A stretch of 64,000 nucleotides of DNA from assembly GCA_002162075.1 (NCBI GenBank), contig CP021423.1, forward strand, positions 2,046,001 through 2,110,000, in the 5' to 3' direction. Below the pieces are notes generated by a model. The model searched no databases. It was not told the DNA's origin and saw nothing but the letters and a program-made list of their open reading frames with translations. Position 1 is the stretch's first letter, and every line of letters begins with the position of its first letter. A program made the translations under genes and the position numbers. This DNA comes from Armatimonadetes bacterium Uphvl-Ar1 (GTDB taxonomy: Bacteria; Armatimonadota; Fimbriimonadia; Fimbriimonadales; Fimbriimonadaceae). Positions 44,957 to 53,918 of this stretch are shown in pieces.

Positions 44957-46723
44957 TTACTCTTTTATTACACCCTTAATCTTCCGAAGCCGGTCTCCAA
45001 TGGCTCTCAAAGCGTCGTCATCTGAGCCTTTCCCAACCAACTCCGCTTGCTTCCGCGCTTCCCTTGCTTCAAGTTCCTTCCCCAGACGATCAACCGCATC
45101 TTCCAAAGTTCGCCGCTCAATCGGCTCTGGATCCCCCATGCCCAGATCAAGGAGAACCAATTTCACTTCCTCGTCGGTCACTTCATGCAGCCACTCAGAT
45201 CCCGGTCGCGCCATTCCAACTGCTTTCACAGAATTTGCTATTTTTCTTGCGATCTCCGACTTCATCAAAGGCTCATGTCCCGAAAATTGCCACGCTTCCT
45301 CAAACAAGCTCGACGAAAACAAACTCAAAAAGATAATCCGCTCCGCCCCTACTAATTCGCTCGTTCGTAACGGAACCGCACGATCCTCACGCTCCGGCAA
45401 CGGCAACCGCTCGACTCTTTCCGCAACCCCCAATGATTTGGCCTTCTTTCGCTCCGCCGCAACCATCCTCTCAAGGGCCTTTGCAGCTGCCTGACGATCA
45501 CGGATTCCCGGATACTGTGCCGCCACTGGAATCAAATATTTTTGCAATTCGAGGGGTGTTTCTGCCGTCGCAAGAACCTGAACCACTTCCGTCCAGTAAC
45601 CGTCATCATCCGCCCCGAGTCGTTCGTTGAGCATCGCCATCCGAAAATCCATCGGGCTAACACCATGTTCCACGGCAAGTCTCACTGCCTGCGGCCCCTG
45701 ATCTCGCAAAAGCGTATCGGGATCCTCACCTTTCGGAGCTAAGGCAATCTTAACCGTCAGTCCCCCCGCTACCAAAAGCTGAGCCGCACGATCCGCCGCT
45801 TTTTTGCCTGCGTCATCAGCGTCATAAAGCACTACAACCTTGCTGCACCATCGCTTCAAAAGCCGCACATGATCATCTGCCAATGCTGTCCCAAGGCTCG
45901 CAATTGCTTCGGTCACCCCCGCCCGATGACAGGCAATCACATCAAGGTATCCCTCAACCAAAACTGCTTGGTCATTCTTGGCAATCGTCTCCTTAGCCCG
46001 ATGCATCCCAAAAAGAACCCGGCTCTTTGAATAAAGAGGAGTATCCGAACTATTTATGTATTTGGGATTACCCTGTCCAACGATTCGCCCCCCAAAAGCA
46101 ACAAGTTTGCCCCGTTCATCTCGAATGGGGAACATCAACCGACTGCGAAATCGGTCATAAAATCCACCTCGCCCATCCTGGTCAACCAAGAAAAGGCTCT
46201 GCCCGAGGGTCAGCGATATCCCTTTCTTTTTAAGTCGATATGCCAAGGCTTCGCCCATACTTGGCCCAAATCCCAGTTCCCAGTCATCAACAACTTTCGG
46301 ATCAAGTCCCCTTTCCACCAAATACTTCTGTGCTTCAGAATCTTCACGGAGTTGTTCGCGAAAAAACGCCTGGGCCTCGGCCATCGCCGCCTCCATTTGC
46401 TCATACTCTGACTGATCAGCTTTCTGAAATTCCGGCAGATCTACTCCGGTCTGCTGCGCCAAAATTTTGAGTGCCTCAATGAAGTCAACCCGCTGAGTCT
46501 CCATCACCCAATTAAAAACATCACCCTTGGCCCCGCAACTCCAACACCGATAATGCCCAAATTCTGATGAAACGATAAAACTGGGGTTCCTATCATCATG
46601 AAACGGGCAGAGACCTTTCCAGTTTCTGCCCGCCTTTTTCAGCGCAACTCTTTGACCAACAAGATCAACTAAGTCCGCTCGGCGACGAATTTCATCTTTT
46701 GCACGATCAAAATCGCCCGCCAC
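44957..46723 (-). CDS. dnaG: DNA primase
   Basis: 588 residues. Zinc-finger motif CPFHDDRNPSF ... GHYRCWSCGAKGD (cysteine and histidine ligands), the RNAP-like catalytic core with RSRLMFPIRDERGKLVAFGGRI, the Toprim segment AVLVEGYLDVIACHRAGV and the DDD motif YDADDAGKKAADR. The C-terminal helicase-interaction domain is present but divergent. Starts at GTG. Forms the dnaG-rpoD pair of the macromolecular synthesis operon; rpsU is not seen. Confidence 0.96.
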   Translation of the reverse strand: MAGDFDRAKDEIRRRADLVDLVGQRVALKKAGRNWKGLCPFHDDRNPSFIVSSEFGHYRCWSCGAKGDVFNWVMETQRVDFIEALKILAQQTGVDLPEFQKADQSEYEQMEAAMAEAQAFFREQLREDSEAQKYLVERGLDPKVVDDWELGFGPSMGEALAYRLKKKGISLTLGQSLFLVDQDGRGGFYDRFRSRLMFPIRDERGKLVAFGGRIVGQGNPKYINSSDTPLYSKSRVLFGMHRAKETIAKNDQAVLVEGYLDVIACHRAGVTEAIASLGTALADDHVRLLKRWCSKVVVLYDADDAGKKAADRAAQLLVAGGLTVKIALAPKGEDPDTLLRDQGPQAVRLAVEHGVSPMDFRMAMLNERLGADDDGYWTEVVQVLATAETPLELQKYLIPVAAQYPGIRDRQAAAKALERMVAAERKKAKSLGVAERVERLPLPEREDRAVPLRTSELVGAERIIFLSLFSSSLFEEAWQFSGHEPLMKSEIARKIANSVKAVGMARPGSEWLHEVTDEEVKLVLLDLGMGDPEPIERRTLEDAVDRLGKELEAREARKQAELVGKGSDDDALRAIGDRLRKIKGVIKE

Positions 46724-46749
46724 TTCTGTTCTTCAGACCTCCGCTGAGC

Positions 46750-47604
46750 TTAGGTCTTACCTGCAGCCACAACTACGCCAGTTACGACTTGGGGCTTATC
46801 CTTAACCAATCGGCTCAATCGGAATGCAACCCGATCTCGGACGAGGAAGCGGACGACCAAGTTATCACCACTTACTTCGTAACTATCCGGCGCATTGTAT
46901 GCCTTGATCAGACTTGCGAAGCTGGAACCGAATGTGATCCCGCGTCGGGTCTTGACCGAACTGTTCTTCATCCCAATTGCTTCAATTTGAATGACGCGGT
47001 TAAACTTGTCCATGACGAATGCATAGCGGCTGTTGTTGCGCTTGTACACCCACCGAGTGTAAATCACTTTGCCTGAAGAGCCGGCTGCTGCTCCTCCGCC
47101 ACTTCCAGGATCTCCTGTGTTGCCACCGCGACCTCCAGCTCCCGGAGCACCACCGCGACCACCTGGATCTCCATCCGTATCGTTAGTAGCTTGCGGCCCG
47201 CGCGCTTGCTTCCATTCCTTGCCGTCTCCAAATGGATCGCCAACAAGAAAATCACCTGGATTCGATGCGCTTGGTGGAGGCGGTGCCATCGTTCCTGGCG
47301 TACCACTTCCTCCCCCGCTAGCTCCACCGCCGCCGCGTGAGCCACCACCACCACCTTCACCACCAGCACCGCCAGCTCCACCAGCTGCTCCGCCACCTTC
47401 GCTCAAGCCCAAAATCTCATCCGGTGAACCGTAAAGACTGACGACTTTCGCGCCCGTGTCATATAGGCTGACACTAATCAACCGGTTCTCTGCTGTGCCT
47501 CGGCGGGCTTGCGGGGCTGACTGAGCAATAACCATTGCTGAACCAAGCGCCATCGCCGCGATCGTTGTTCCAATAAGTGCTTTCTTCACAGGTCTGAATT
47601 CCAT
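46750..47604 (-). CDS. Secreted glycine-rich protein of unknown function
   Basis: 284 residues. N-terminal membrane or signal helix (about 8-28). The centre (about 70-165) is almost pure Gly/Ala/Pro/Ser low complexity with PPPPS. The C-terminal 110 residues form a folded, basic domain (VIYTRWVYKRNNSRYAFVMDKFNRVIQIEAIG) which looks like a small lipoprotein-type domain used to follow a value between states. It sits directly upstream of dnaG but has no metabolic link to it. Antisense reading frames across the Gly repeats are not real genes. Confidence 0.7.
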   Translation of the reverse strand: MEFRPVKKALIGTTIAAMALGSAMVIAQSAPQARRGTAENRLISVSLYDTGAKVVSLYGSPDEILGLSEGGGAAGGAGGAGGEGGGGGSRGGGGASGGGSGTPGTMAPPPPSASNPGDFLVGDPFGDGKEWKQARGPQATNDTDGDPGGRGGAPGAGGRGGNTGDPGSGGGAAAGSSGKVIYTRWVYKRNNSRYAFVMDKFNRVIQIEAIGMKNSSVKTRRGITFGSSFASLIKAYNAPDSYEVSGDNLVVRFLVRDRVAFRLSRLVKDKPQVVTGVVVAAGKT

Positions 47605-47763
47605 CCCTCTTGTGGATTACGAACACACAGACGAGAACACTCAGCCAAATGGTTACAAACTTCTCCCCAATTATTCCCAACCAGGACCGCGAGGAACTTA
47701 ACCCCCACTCAACGTCTTAAAGCAGATACACTCATTACAAACTAGGAGTGAAACAGAAAAATC

Positions 47764-48087
47764 ATGGGAGCCAACCTCGCACTCGAAGCAAGCAAATTTG
47801 AAGCTGAAGTCCTTCAATCTGACCAAGCCGTACTCGTCGACTTCTGGGCCACCTGGTGCGGCCCCTGCGTCGCCATAACCCCTTCCGTCGAAGCAATCGC
47901 CGAAGAAATGAGCGGAACCGCAAAGGTCTTCAAAGTTGACGTTGATGCCAACCAAGAACTCGCCATGCAATACGACATCATGAGCATCCCAGCCCTCCTC
48001 GTATTCAAAGGCGGAAAAGAAGTTGACCGCATGGTCGGTGCAGGCTCAAAAGCCGACATCAAATCCATGCTCGAAAAGCACGTCTAA
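47764..48087 (+). CDS. trxA: Thioredoxin
   Basis: 107 residues with the active site WATWCGPC and cis-proline segment SIPALLVFKGG. SD TAGGAG lies before the start. Terminator at 48113. Partner of trxB at the left edge. Single-gene unit with its own promoter-like TACACT upstream at about 47728. Confidence 0.97.
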   Translation: MGANLALEASKFEAEVLQSDQAVLVDFWATWCGPCVAITPSVEAIAEEMSGTAKVFKVDVDANQELAMQYDIMSIPALLVFKGGKEVDRMVGAGSKADIKSMLEKHV

Positions 48088-48112
48088 TCATCGGCGAAGC
48101 TTATCAAACAGG

Positions 48113-48147
48113 AGCCCGGTGGCACAAATAGGTCACCGGGCTTTTTT
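48113..48147 (+). terminator. Terminator of trxA
   Basis: Stem AGCCCGGTG/CACCGGGCT with an 11-nt loop, then six T. The start of the next gene is 50 bp on. Confidence 0.93.
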
Positions 48148-48196
48148 GCAACTGAGCAACCCTGTTCCACCCTGTCTCGTCCCTAAAAGCAACCCT

Positions 48197-50011
48197 GTGA
48201 CCAAAATCCGACTGCTTCTCATCGCGACGCTTCTGGCTGTTGCATCTCTTCTCAGTGCGGACGACGGATTCAAAATCACAAAATACGACGTCCAACTCAC
48301 CGTTACCAAAGCCGCCGCAGTCGTTGTGAATGAGACAATTCAAGTCGAATTTCTCCAATTGCGCAGAGGAATCTTCCGCGACATTCCCACTCGCTACACC
48401 CTGCCCGATGGCACAACCAGACGTGTATATCTCTCTAATATCTCAGTTCCAAACTATGAGTCAAAAATTACTTCAGAAGGCTCCGACACACGGATTCGGA
48501 TTGGAAGCGAAAGCGTTTTCCACTCCCCTGGAACAACTCTAACATATACGATCAATTACACCGTATCAGGAGCAATCAACTGGTTTGCTGCCGATTCGAC
48601 GTGGGAAGATCGAGCGGAAATCTACTGGAATATCTACGGCCCCGGCTGGCCTGTCAATATCGAAAAAGGATCGTTCCAGATTGACTACCCGACCGGAAAG
48701 GAAACGACCGTTCCAATTCGTGTCTATCGAGGCACTCTCGGAAGCACTACATTTGTCACTGTTCCGGATAACAAAACAACTACCGACCGAACCGACAGTT
48801 ACACGTCTGAACCCGGACGCCTCATAGGCAAAATCTCCCAGCCCATTCCCGCCTACAACGCTCTAAGTGTCGTTATCGGCGTCCCCGCAGCTAACATTCC
48901 TCGGCCTCCATTCTGGATCACAATTCAGCAAGAGGTCTATCGAAACTGGGGCTACCTCCTCCCCGTATTTCTTTCTGTAATTCTAGGAGTGGTCTGGCTT
49001 GCCATCGGACGCGACCCCAAACTCGGACCACCCGGCGTTAGATTCGACCCTCCTCCCGGAATTGCACCATCATTCGCTGGTGTCCTCATTGATGACAAAG
49101 TTGACGGGCGAGACATCACCGCCGGAATCGTGAACCTAGCCGTAAAAGGCTATCTCAAATTTCAAACCGAGAATCCTCACGGTCGGTTTGAACCTGAAGA
49201 TTCCTACATTGTCAGCACTGGAAAACAAGCATCAACCGATATCACTCCGTTCGAGAAGTCACTCCTGGAGGTAATTAACCCTGGCACCGCTCGCCAACCA
49301 ATAGCAACACTGAACACCAAGCTTTCGACCGCCGGCCCCCGACTAGCCAAACAGCTCGAAGAAAAATTGATCAAATTTGGCTTCTACCGAACTCTCCCTC
49401 ATCAAGTGAAAAGCACCATGACGTCTATCCTGATTGGGTTCTTCTTCCTTATCTTTTGGTGCGGTGGAGGGATTTTCGTTTCTCTTGCTCAAACCCTGGG
49501 CGTCATGCCGACAACGGCAAGCCTATTTATCGGTGCCATCACATGTATCCCGATCTATATCATCTTCATGAACATCATGCCGGCTCGAACTCGACTCGGA
49601 GCAATCAAGCACAACGAATGCTTGGCGTTCTACGAAGCAATGAAGCGCCGGGCTCACTACAAGGAATGGTTCACAGAAACAAATCTCGATCAAGTCAAAT
49701 ACGAGCAATTCCTTCCCTATGCAATCGCCTTTAATCTCGTTGACGAGTGGGGCAAAATTTGCGATGGTGTAGTGACCGAGCCTCCATCGTTCATCGACAG
49801 CTCATACGACCGGAGCCTCTGGAACTACTACTATTTTCACAACAGCCTGAACCACACGTTCCACCATGTCAATTCTGATATGGCGTCAAGCATCGCCCCA
49901 CCATCCAGGTCAGATGGAGGTTCGTCCGGCTGGTCTGGCGGATCAGGATTCAGCGGCGGAGGAGGGTTCTCCGGCGGTGGCTTTGGTGGCGGTGGTGGCG
50001 GAAGCTGGTAG
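48197..50011 (+). CDS. DUF2207 family membrane protein
   Basis: 604 residues from GTG at 48197. Signal peptide ending LLSA; an N-terminal extracytoplasmic beta-rich domain (ITKYDVQLTVTKAAAVVVNETIQVEFLQLRRGIFRDIP) of the DUF2207 type; a membrane helix near 255-275 (LLPVFLSVILGVVWLAIG), two more near 415-470; then a cytosolic domain; and the C-terminal Gly/Ser repeat SGGSGFSGGGGFSGGGFGGG ending GGSW that is typical of the family. Role unknown. The longer upstream frame overlaps trxA and is rejected. Confidence 0.9.
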   Translation: MTKIRLLLIATLLAVASLLSADDGFKITKYDVQLTVTKAAAVVVNETIQVEFLQLRRGIFRDIPTRYTLPDGTTRRVYLSNISVPNYESKITSEGSDTRIRIGSESVFHSPGTTLTYTINYTVSGAINWFAADSTWEDRAEIYWNIYGPGWPVNIEKGSFQIDYPTGKETTVPIRVYRGTLGSTTFVTVPDNKTTTDRTDSYTSEPGRLIGKISQPIPAYNALSVVIGVPAANIPRPPFWITIQQEVYRNWGYLLPVFLSVILGVVWLAIGRDPKLGPPGVRFDPPPGIAPSFAGVLIDDKVDGRDITAGIVNLAVKGYLKFQTENPHGRFEPEDSYIVSTGKQASTDITPFEKSLLEVINPGTARQPIATLNTKLSTAGPRLAKQLEEKLIKFGFYRTLPHQVKSTMTSILIGFFFLIFWCGGGIFVSLAQTLGVMPTTASLFIGAITCIPIYIIFMNIMPARTRLGAIKHNECLAFYEAMKRRAHYKEWFTETNLDQVKYEQFLPYAIAFNLVDEWGKICDGVVTEPPSFIDSSYDRSLWNYYYFHNSLNHTFHHVNSDMASSIAPPSRSDGGSSGWSGGSGFSGGGGFSGGGFGGGGGGSW

Positions 50012-50069
50012 TTCAAAGAGAATCAGATGAATAGGTTAAGGTTCCCTTAATCACCAAACAACAAACTTC

Positions 50070-50075
50070 TATGGT
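50070..50075 (+). promoter_or_regulatory. TANNNT element before the MFS gene
   Basis: TATGGT with 5 nt to the ATG at 50081; spacing one short of the others. Confidence 0.35.
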
Positions 50076-50080
50076 TCGCC

Positions 50081-51334
50081 ATGGAAAGTCCAACCCGGTT
50101 CAACCGCAGTCAGATCGTCACCCTCTCACTCTTGGTGCTCGGATACATGGCCTTCTACGGAGCAAGAGCAAACCTCAGCGTTTCCACCACATCCATCATC
50201 GAAGAATTCGCCGCGGTCGGATTCACCAAAGAAACCCTCGGAGCCATCACCTCGGTCGGAACTCTCCTCTATGCCGCCGGAAAATTCTTTGGCGGATCAT
50301 TCGCCGACCGATTCACCGGCAAGAATTCGTTTCTGTTCGGTGCTGCGGGAGCAGCAATCGCCACAGTCCTGATGACATTTCTTGGCCCCGCCGCGCTCAT
50401 GTTCCTTTGGAGCACAAACCGCTTCACCCAGGCCATGGGCTGGCCCGGCATGGTCAGAGTAACCGGACACTGGTTTCCCAAATCCCAATTCGGAACTGCA
50501 ATGGGCATTGTGAGCCTGAGCTACCTATTTGGTCCATTTCTCTCAAAGACGCTCTACGGATATCTCTTTGATCTCGGCTATTCATGGCGAACAATCTTCT
50601 ATATCGCCGCCGCTGGATTAATCGTCATGTTCCTGGCAAACCTTGCAATCCTCAAGGAATCACCTGACCAATCCTCAAATCCCGAGCCATCAACCGAGCA
50701 AAATGAAATCCTTCCCGTCAGTCAAATTTTCCGATCTCTCTTCACAAACCGCAACTTCTGGGTAGTGTGCCTCCTCTCATTTGGATTCACTCTCATGCGA
50801 GAAACGTTCAATAACTGGACGCCTACTTACCTCGAAGAAATTGGCGGCCTCACGAAAGGAGATGCGAGCCGAAATGCCGGAATGTTCGATCTCTTCGGCG
50901 GCTTCTCCGTCCTCATCGCCGGAATCCTATCCGACCGACTCGGGCCAAAGGGCCGACCAACAATTATCACCATTGGACTCGCCGCAACCGCCGCATGCCT
51001 TTTTGTTCTCAGTCAGATTTCAACCGGATCCGGCACTTCTCTCATCCCAATCCTCATCCCCGCCATAGCCTTTCTCATGATCGGCCCCTACAGTTTCCTT
51101 GCCGGATCGCTCAGTCTCGACATGGGGGGTGCCAAAGGCGGCGCAACCGCAAGCGGTTGGATTGATGGCATTGGTTATATGGGCGGAATCTTAAGCGGAT
51201 GGTACATCGGCTCAATCGCTACGTCCGCCGGATGGGGCGCCGCATTCACAACCCTTACCATCACGGCAGTTTTGACATTCTTGGTCGCTCTCGTTTATCA
51301 GATCACAAGCCCAAAAACATCTGTCGCCACTTGA
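50081..51334 (+). CDS. MFS transporter, organophosphate:phosphate antiporter-like
   Basis: 417 residues, 12 predicted helices. N-terminal pattern YMAFYGARANLSVSTTSIIEEF, GKFFGGSFADRFTGKN and GWPGMVRVTGHWFPKSQFGTAMGI are typical of the GlpT/UhpC (OPA) branch. Next to a phosphonatase-type HAD and the FAD oxidoreductase, uptake of an organophosphonate is the best guess. Its last 37 nt overlap the end of the convergent hydrolase gene. Confidence 0.85.
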   Translation: MESPTRFNRSQIVTLSLLVLGYMAFYGARANLSVSTTSIIEEFAAVGFTKETLGAITSVGTLLYAAGKFFGGSFADRFTGKNSFLFGAAGAAIATVLMTFLGPAALMFLWSTNRFTQAMGWPGMVRVTGHWFPKSQFGTAMGIVSLSYLFGPFLSKTLYGYLFDLGYSWRTIFYIAAAGLIVMFLANLAILKESPDQSSNPEPSTEQNEILPVSQIFRSLFTNRNFWVVCLLSFGFTLMRETFNNWTPTYLEEIGGLTKGDASRNAGMFDLFGGFSVLIAGILSDRLGPKGRPTIITIGLAATAACLFVLSQISTGSGTSLIPILIPAIAFLMIGPYSFLAGSLSLDMGGAKGGATASGWIDGIGYMGGILSGWYIGSIATSAGWGAAFTTLTITAVLTFLVALVYQITSPKTSVAT

Positions 51335-51987
51335 CGAACGTTTCCCACCAAATGCGTCGGATCATAATCCAGAAGCTGCTCGCGCGTGTGAGTTCCTTCC
51401 CAAACTCCGATCACCCAACCACAACCTGCAGCATGGCCCTGATCCATGTCACTGGGCGTGTCGCCAACTTTAGCAACAAGAGCCGCATCGTCAACGTCAA
51501 GGACTCGCATTGCTGACTCAATCATGTCCGGATAAGGACGACCGCGAGCAACTTCGTCCGAAGTCACAGAGTAGTCAATCACGCGTTCCCCCCAGCCCAA
51601 TCGATCCAAAATCACATCCGCAATTGGACGGCTAAAGCCCGTATCCAGGGCAATCTTCACCCCATGCTCGCGCAAAACCCTAAAAACCTGCGAAGCTCCA
51701 TCAATCTCCCTCACCCTGGGGTCTTCATGATAAAACCGCAACATTTCCGCCAGAAAAACCTCGTGGACTTCATCAACAAAGGAAGCATCCACAAAACGGT
51801 CGTCTCCAATTTGTTCAAGTACTCGGGCAATCGCAATCGGCTTGGGAATTCCCATCAACGGATTAATGTGATCTATTTCAATCTCCACTCCCTTGGCCGC
51901 AAACCCATGAACCACTGCTAGATTCACAAAATCAGCATCGTGAACCGTTGTCCCCGCCATGTCAAAAACAACCAACTTTGGCAACAT
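51298..51987 (-). CDS. Phosphonatase-like HAD hydrolase, copy 1
   Basis: 229 residues. HAD core: FDMAGTTVHD (nucleophile Asp9), DTGFSRP, and AKVGDTPSDMDQGHAAGCGWVIGVWEGTHTREQL. In the cap the segment LMGIPKPIAIARVL keeps Lys49, which lines up with the Schiff-base Lys of phosphonoacetaldehyde hydrolase (MGLLKIDHV). Likely cleaves a C-P bond in phosphonoacetaldehyde or a relative. Divergent from the FAD oxidoreductase gene (start 60 bp away), suggesting joint control. Aligned without gaps at the N-terminus with copy 2 at 53157. Confidence 0.87.
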   Translation of the reverse strand: MLPKLVVFDMAGTTVHDADFVNLAVVHGFAAKGVEIEIDHINPLMGIPKPIAIARVLEQIGDDRFVDASFVDEVHEVFLAEMLRFYHEDPRVREIDGASQVFRVLREHGVKIALDTGFSRPIADVILDRLGWGERVIDYSVTSDEVARGRPYPDMIESAMRVLDVDDAALVAKVGDTPSDMDQGHAAGCGWVIGVWEGTHTREQLLDYDPTHLVGNVRQVATDVFGLVI

Positions 51988-52046
51988 TCCGTTGATTATT
52001 CAATCTTTCATTCCTTCTTAACATCAAGATCATAATCTCCAACGAA

Positions 52047-53168
52047 ATGGCTTCTCCTGATCTCGTGATTATTGGTTCCGGAATCCTCGGTCTGGCCCAC
52101 GCCCTCGCCGCCGCAAGGGCCGGTATGAGCGTCGAGGTCATTGAATCTACTGCCGCACCGCAAGGAGCCTCCATCCGCAACTTTGGCATGGTTTGGCCCA
52201 TTGGCCAACCCGCCGGAGAACTCCGCGACACCGCTCTCCGTTCCAGGGAAATTTGGCTGGAAGTAGCCGATCAAGCCAGCTTGTTCAACGACCCATGCGG
52301 GAGCCTCCACCTCGCTCTGCATCCAATCGAAGCGAAGCTCCTCAACGAGTTCCAATCTCAAAACCCAAATACAACAACGATCCTATCTCCCGAGGAAACC
52401 GTCGAGAGATTTCCGCTTGTGAATCCTGACGACCTCCAATCTGCCCTGTTCTCAACCACCGAACTTTGCGTCAATCCTCGGGAAGCATTGGCGCAACTCC
52501 CTAACTTTCTTAACACCGAGTACGGGATTCGCTTCTCTTTCGGAGAAACCGTCACAAAAATTGATGACAACGACATCAAAACAAATCTGCGGAATCTCTC
52601 CGCGAGCAAAATTTTCGTTTGCCCGGGAGCCAATTTCAAAATTCTCTTCCCTGATTTCTTCACTCGCCACGGTGTCCAACAATGCCAACTCCAAATGCTA
52701 CGAATTGAGCCGCCAATGCCCGAAACAAGACTCCAAATAATGATCGCGGGCGGACTCACTCTAAGCCACTACCTGAGCTTCCGGGATTGCCCAAGTTTTC
52801 CCCTCGTCAACCAACACCATTCTGATTACTATCCAGAATTTATGAAGCGCGGAATCCATGTCATGGCTTCTCAACACCAAAGCTCGGAAGTCACCATTGG
52901 CGATAGCCACACCTATGGACTGGATTTACCCCCGTTCACTGAAGAACACACCGATCAACTCATTCTTGGCTACCTCGCCAAGATGATCCAATCAGAGACT
53001 TGGCAAGTCTCGAGTCGCTGGCTCGGAAACTATTCCAAACACCCAACCGAACCGCTTCTTAAAGAGCAATTGTCAGACGCAACGACAATTTGCGCAAGCC
53101 CGGGCGGAGCTGGAATGACATTATCATTCGGTTGGGCCGAGCGAAATATTGCCGACCTAACTCAATAG
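52047..53168 (+). CDS. FAD-dependent oxidoreductase linked to phosphonate catabolism (TIGR03364 type)
   Basis: 373 residues of the DAO fold. N-terminal FAD motif VIGSGILGLAHALAAARAGMSVEV, conserved RNFGMVWPIGQPAG, and C-terminal ASPGGAGMTLSFGWAE. Family members near phosphonatase genes oxidise aminoethylphosphonate derivatives to phosphonoacetaldehyde, which fits the two flanking hydrolases and the MFS gene. A TAATCT element lies 8 nt before the ATG. The stop overlaps the end of hydrolase copy 2 by 12 nt. Confidence 0.85.
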   Translation: MASPDLVIIGSGILGLAHALAAARAGMSVEVIESTAAPQGASIRNFGMVWPIGQPAGELRDTALRSREIWLEVADQASLFNDPCGSLHLALHPIEAKLLNEFQSQNPNTTTILSPEETVERFPLVNPDDLQSALFSTTELCVNPREALAQLPNFLNTEYGIRFSFGETVTKIDDNDIKTNLRNLSASKIFVCPGANFKILFPDFFTRHGVQQCQLQMLRIEPPMPETRLQIMIAGGLTLSHYLSFRDCPSFPLVNQHHSDYYPEFMKRGIHVMASQHQSSEVTIGDSHTYGLDLPPFTEEHTDQLILGYLAKMIQSETWQVSSRWLGNYSKHPTEPLLKEQLSDATTICASPGGAGMTLSFGWAERNIADLTQ

Positions 53169-53831
53169 AATTTCGGGCAACGCATTCACATTTGCCACCA
53201 AATGAGTGTGCGGATAAGGAATCAATGCCTCCCGCGCGTGTGTCCCTTCCGTCACGCCGATCACCCAGCCACAACCCCCAATGTTCCCCATCATCAAGTC
53301 GTTTGGTGTATCTCCCACTTTCGCTACATGCGCCGGGTTGTCCACCGCAAACCGCTTCATTGATTCAAAAATCATGTCCGGTGACGGCTTCGGCCTATTG
53401 ACCTCATCACAAGTAATCGTGAAATCAATCACCCCGCCATGCCAACCGAGCTTGCCCAAAACGGCATCTGCAACCCGCCGATTCAACCCCGTATCCAAAA
53501 CGATAAACATCCCTTCCTGACGCAATTTCGTAAACACCGCCATTGCCCCCGGAACCGGGTTCCCCTCCGCCTCAAAGTGCTCAATCAACGCCCCGTCCAA
53601 CTTCTCGGAAACTTCCTTCAAAAACCCTGATTCTTCGGCCCGCTCATGACCAGCCCGTTTCATCCCATTTCTAACCGCCGTTACCGTCGGCATCCCCATC
53701 AAAGTGACAAAAGAACCTGGCCCCATATCTGCGCCGAACTCCCCAAACACTCGCGACATCACCTTCGCCACGCCACCCCGGTCAAACACAGTCGTCCCTG
53801 CCATATCAAACATGACCAGCTTCGGCTTCAT
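53157..53831 (-). CDS. Phosphonatase-like HAD hydrolase, copy 2 (family Lys replaced)
   Basis: 224 residues from ATG 53831 (MKPKLVMFDMAGTTVFD). Nucleophile Asp9, VLDTGLNRRVADAV and AKVGDTPNDLMMGNIGGCGWVIGVTEGTHAREAL are all as in copy 1, but the cap reads LMGMPTVTAVRNGM: Thr49 stands where copy 1 has Lys49. Without the Schiff-base Lys, phosphonoacetaldehyde cleavage by the classic route is not possible, so this copy may hydrolyse another phospho-compound. Convergent with the FAD oxidoreductase; the frame from 53876 adds 15 unrelated residues. Confidence 0.85.
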   Translation of the reverse strand: MKPKLVMFDMAGTTVFDRGGVAKVMSRVFGEFGADMGPGSFVTLMGMPTVTAVRNGMKRAGHERAEESGFLKEVSEKLDGALIEHFEAEGNPVPGAMAVFTKLRQEGMFIVLDTGLNRRVADAVLGKLGWHGGVIDFTITCDEVNRPKPSPDMIFESMKRFAVDNPAHVAKVGDTPNDLMMGNIGGCGWVIGVTEGTHAREALIPYPHTHLVANVNALPEILLS

Positions 53832-53918
53832 CGCTACCCAGTATGACCCAAACGAACGCGCTAAAGGTTCAAACATTGACTTAACCCCAGGTTAAACCCT
53901 GAGTGCAATGCTCAAGGA

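Noticed and set aside
47069-47434. Plus-strand open frame of Pro/Ala repeats
   Set aside because: It is the antisense image of the Gly-rich gene on the minus strand; composition alone keeps it open.
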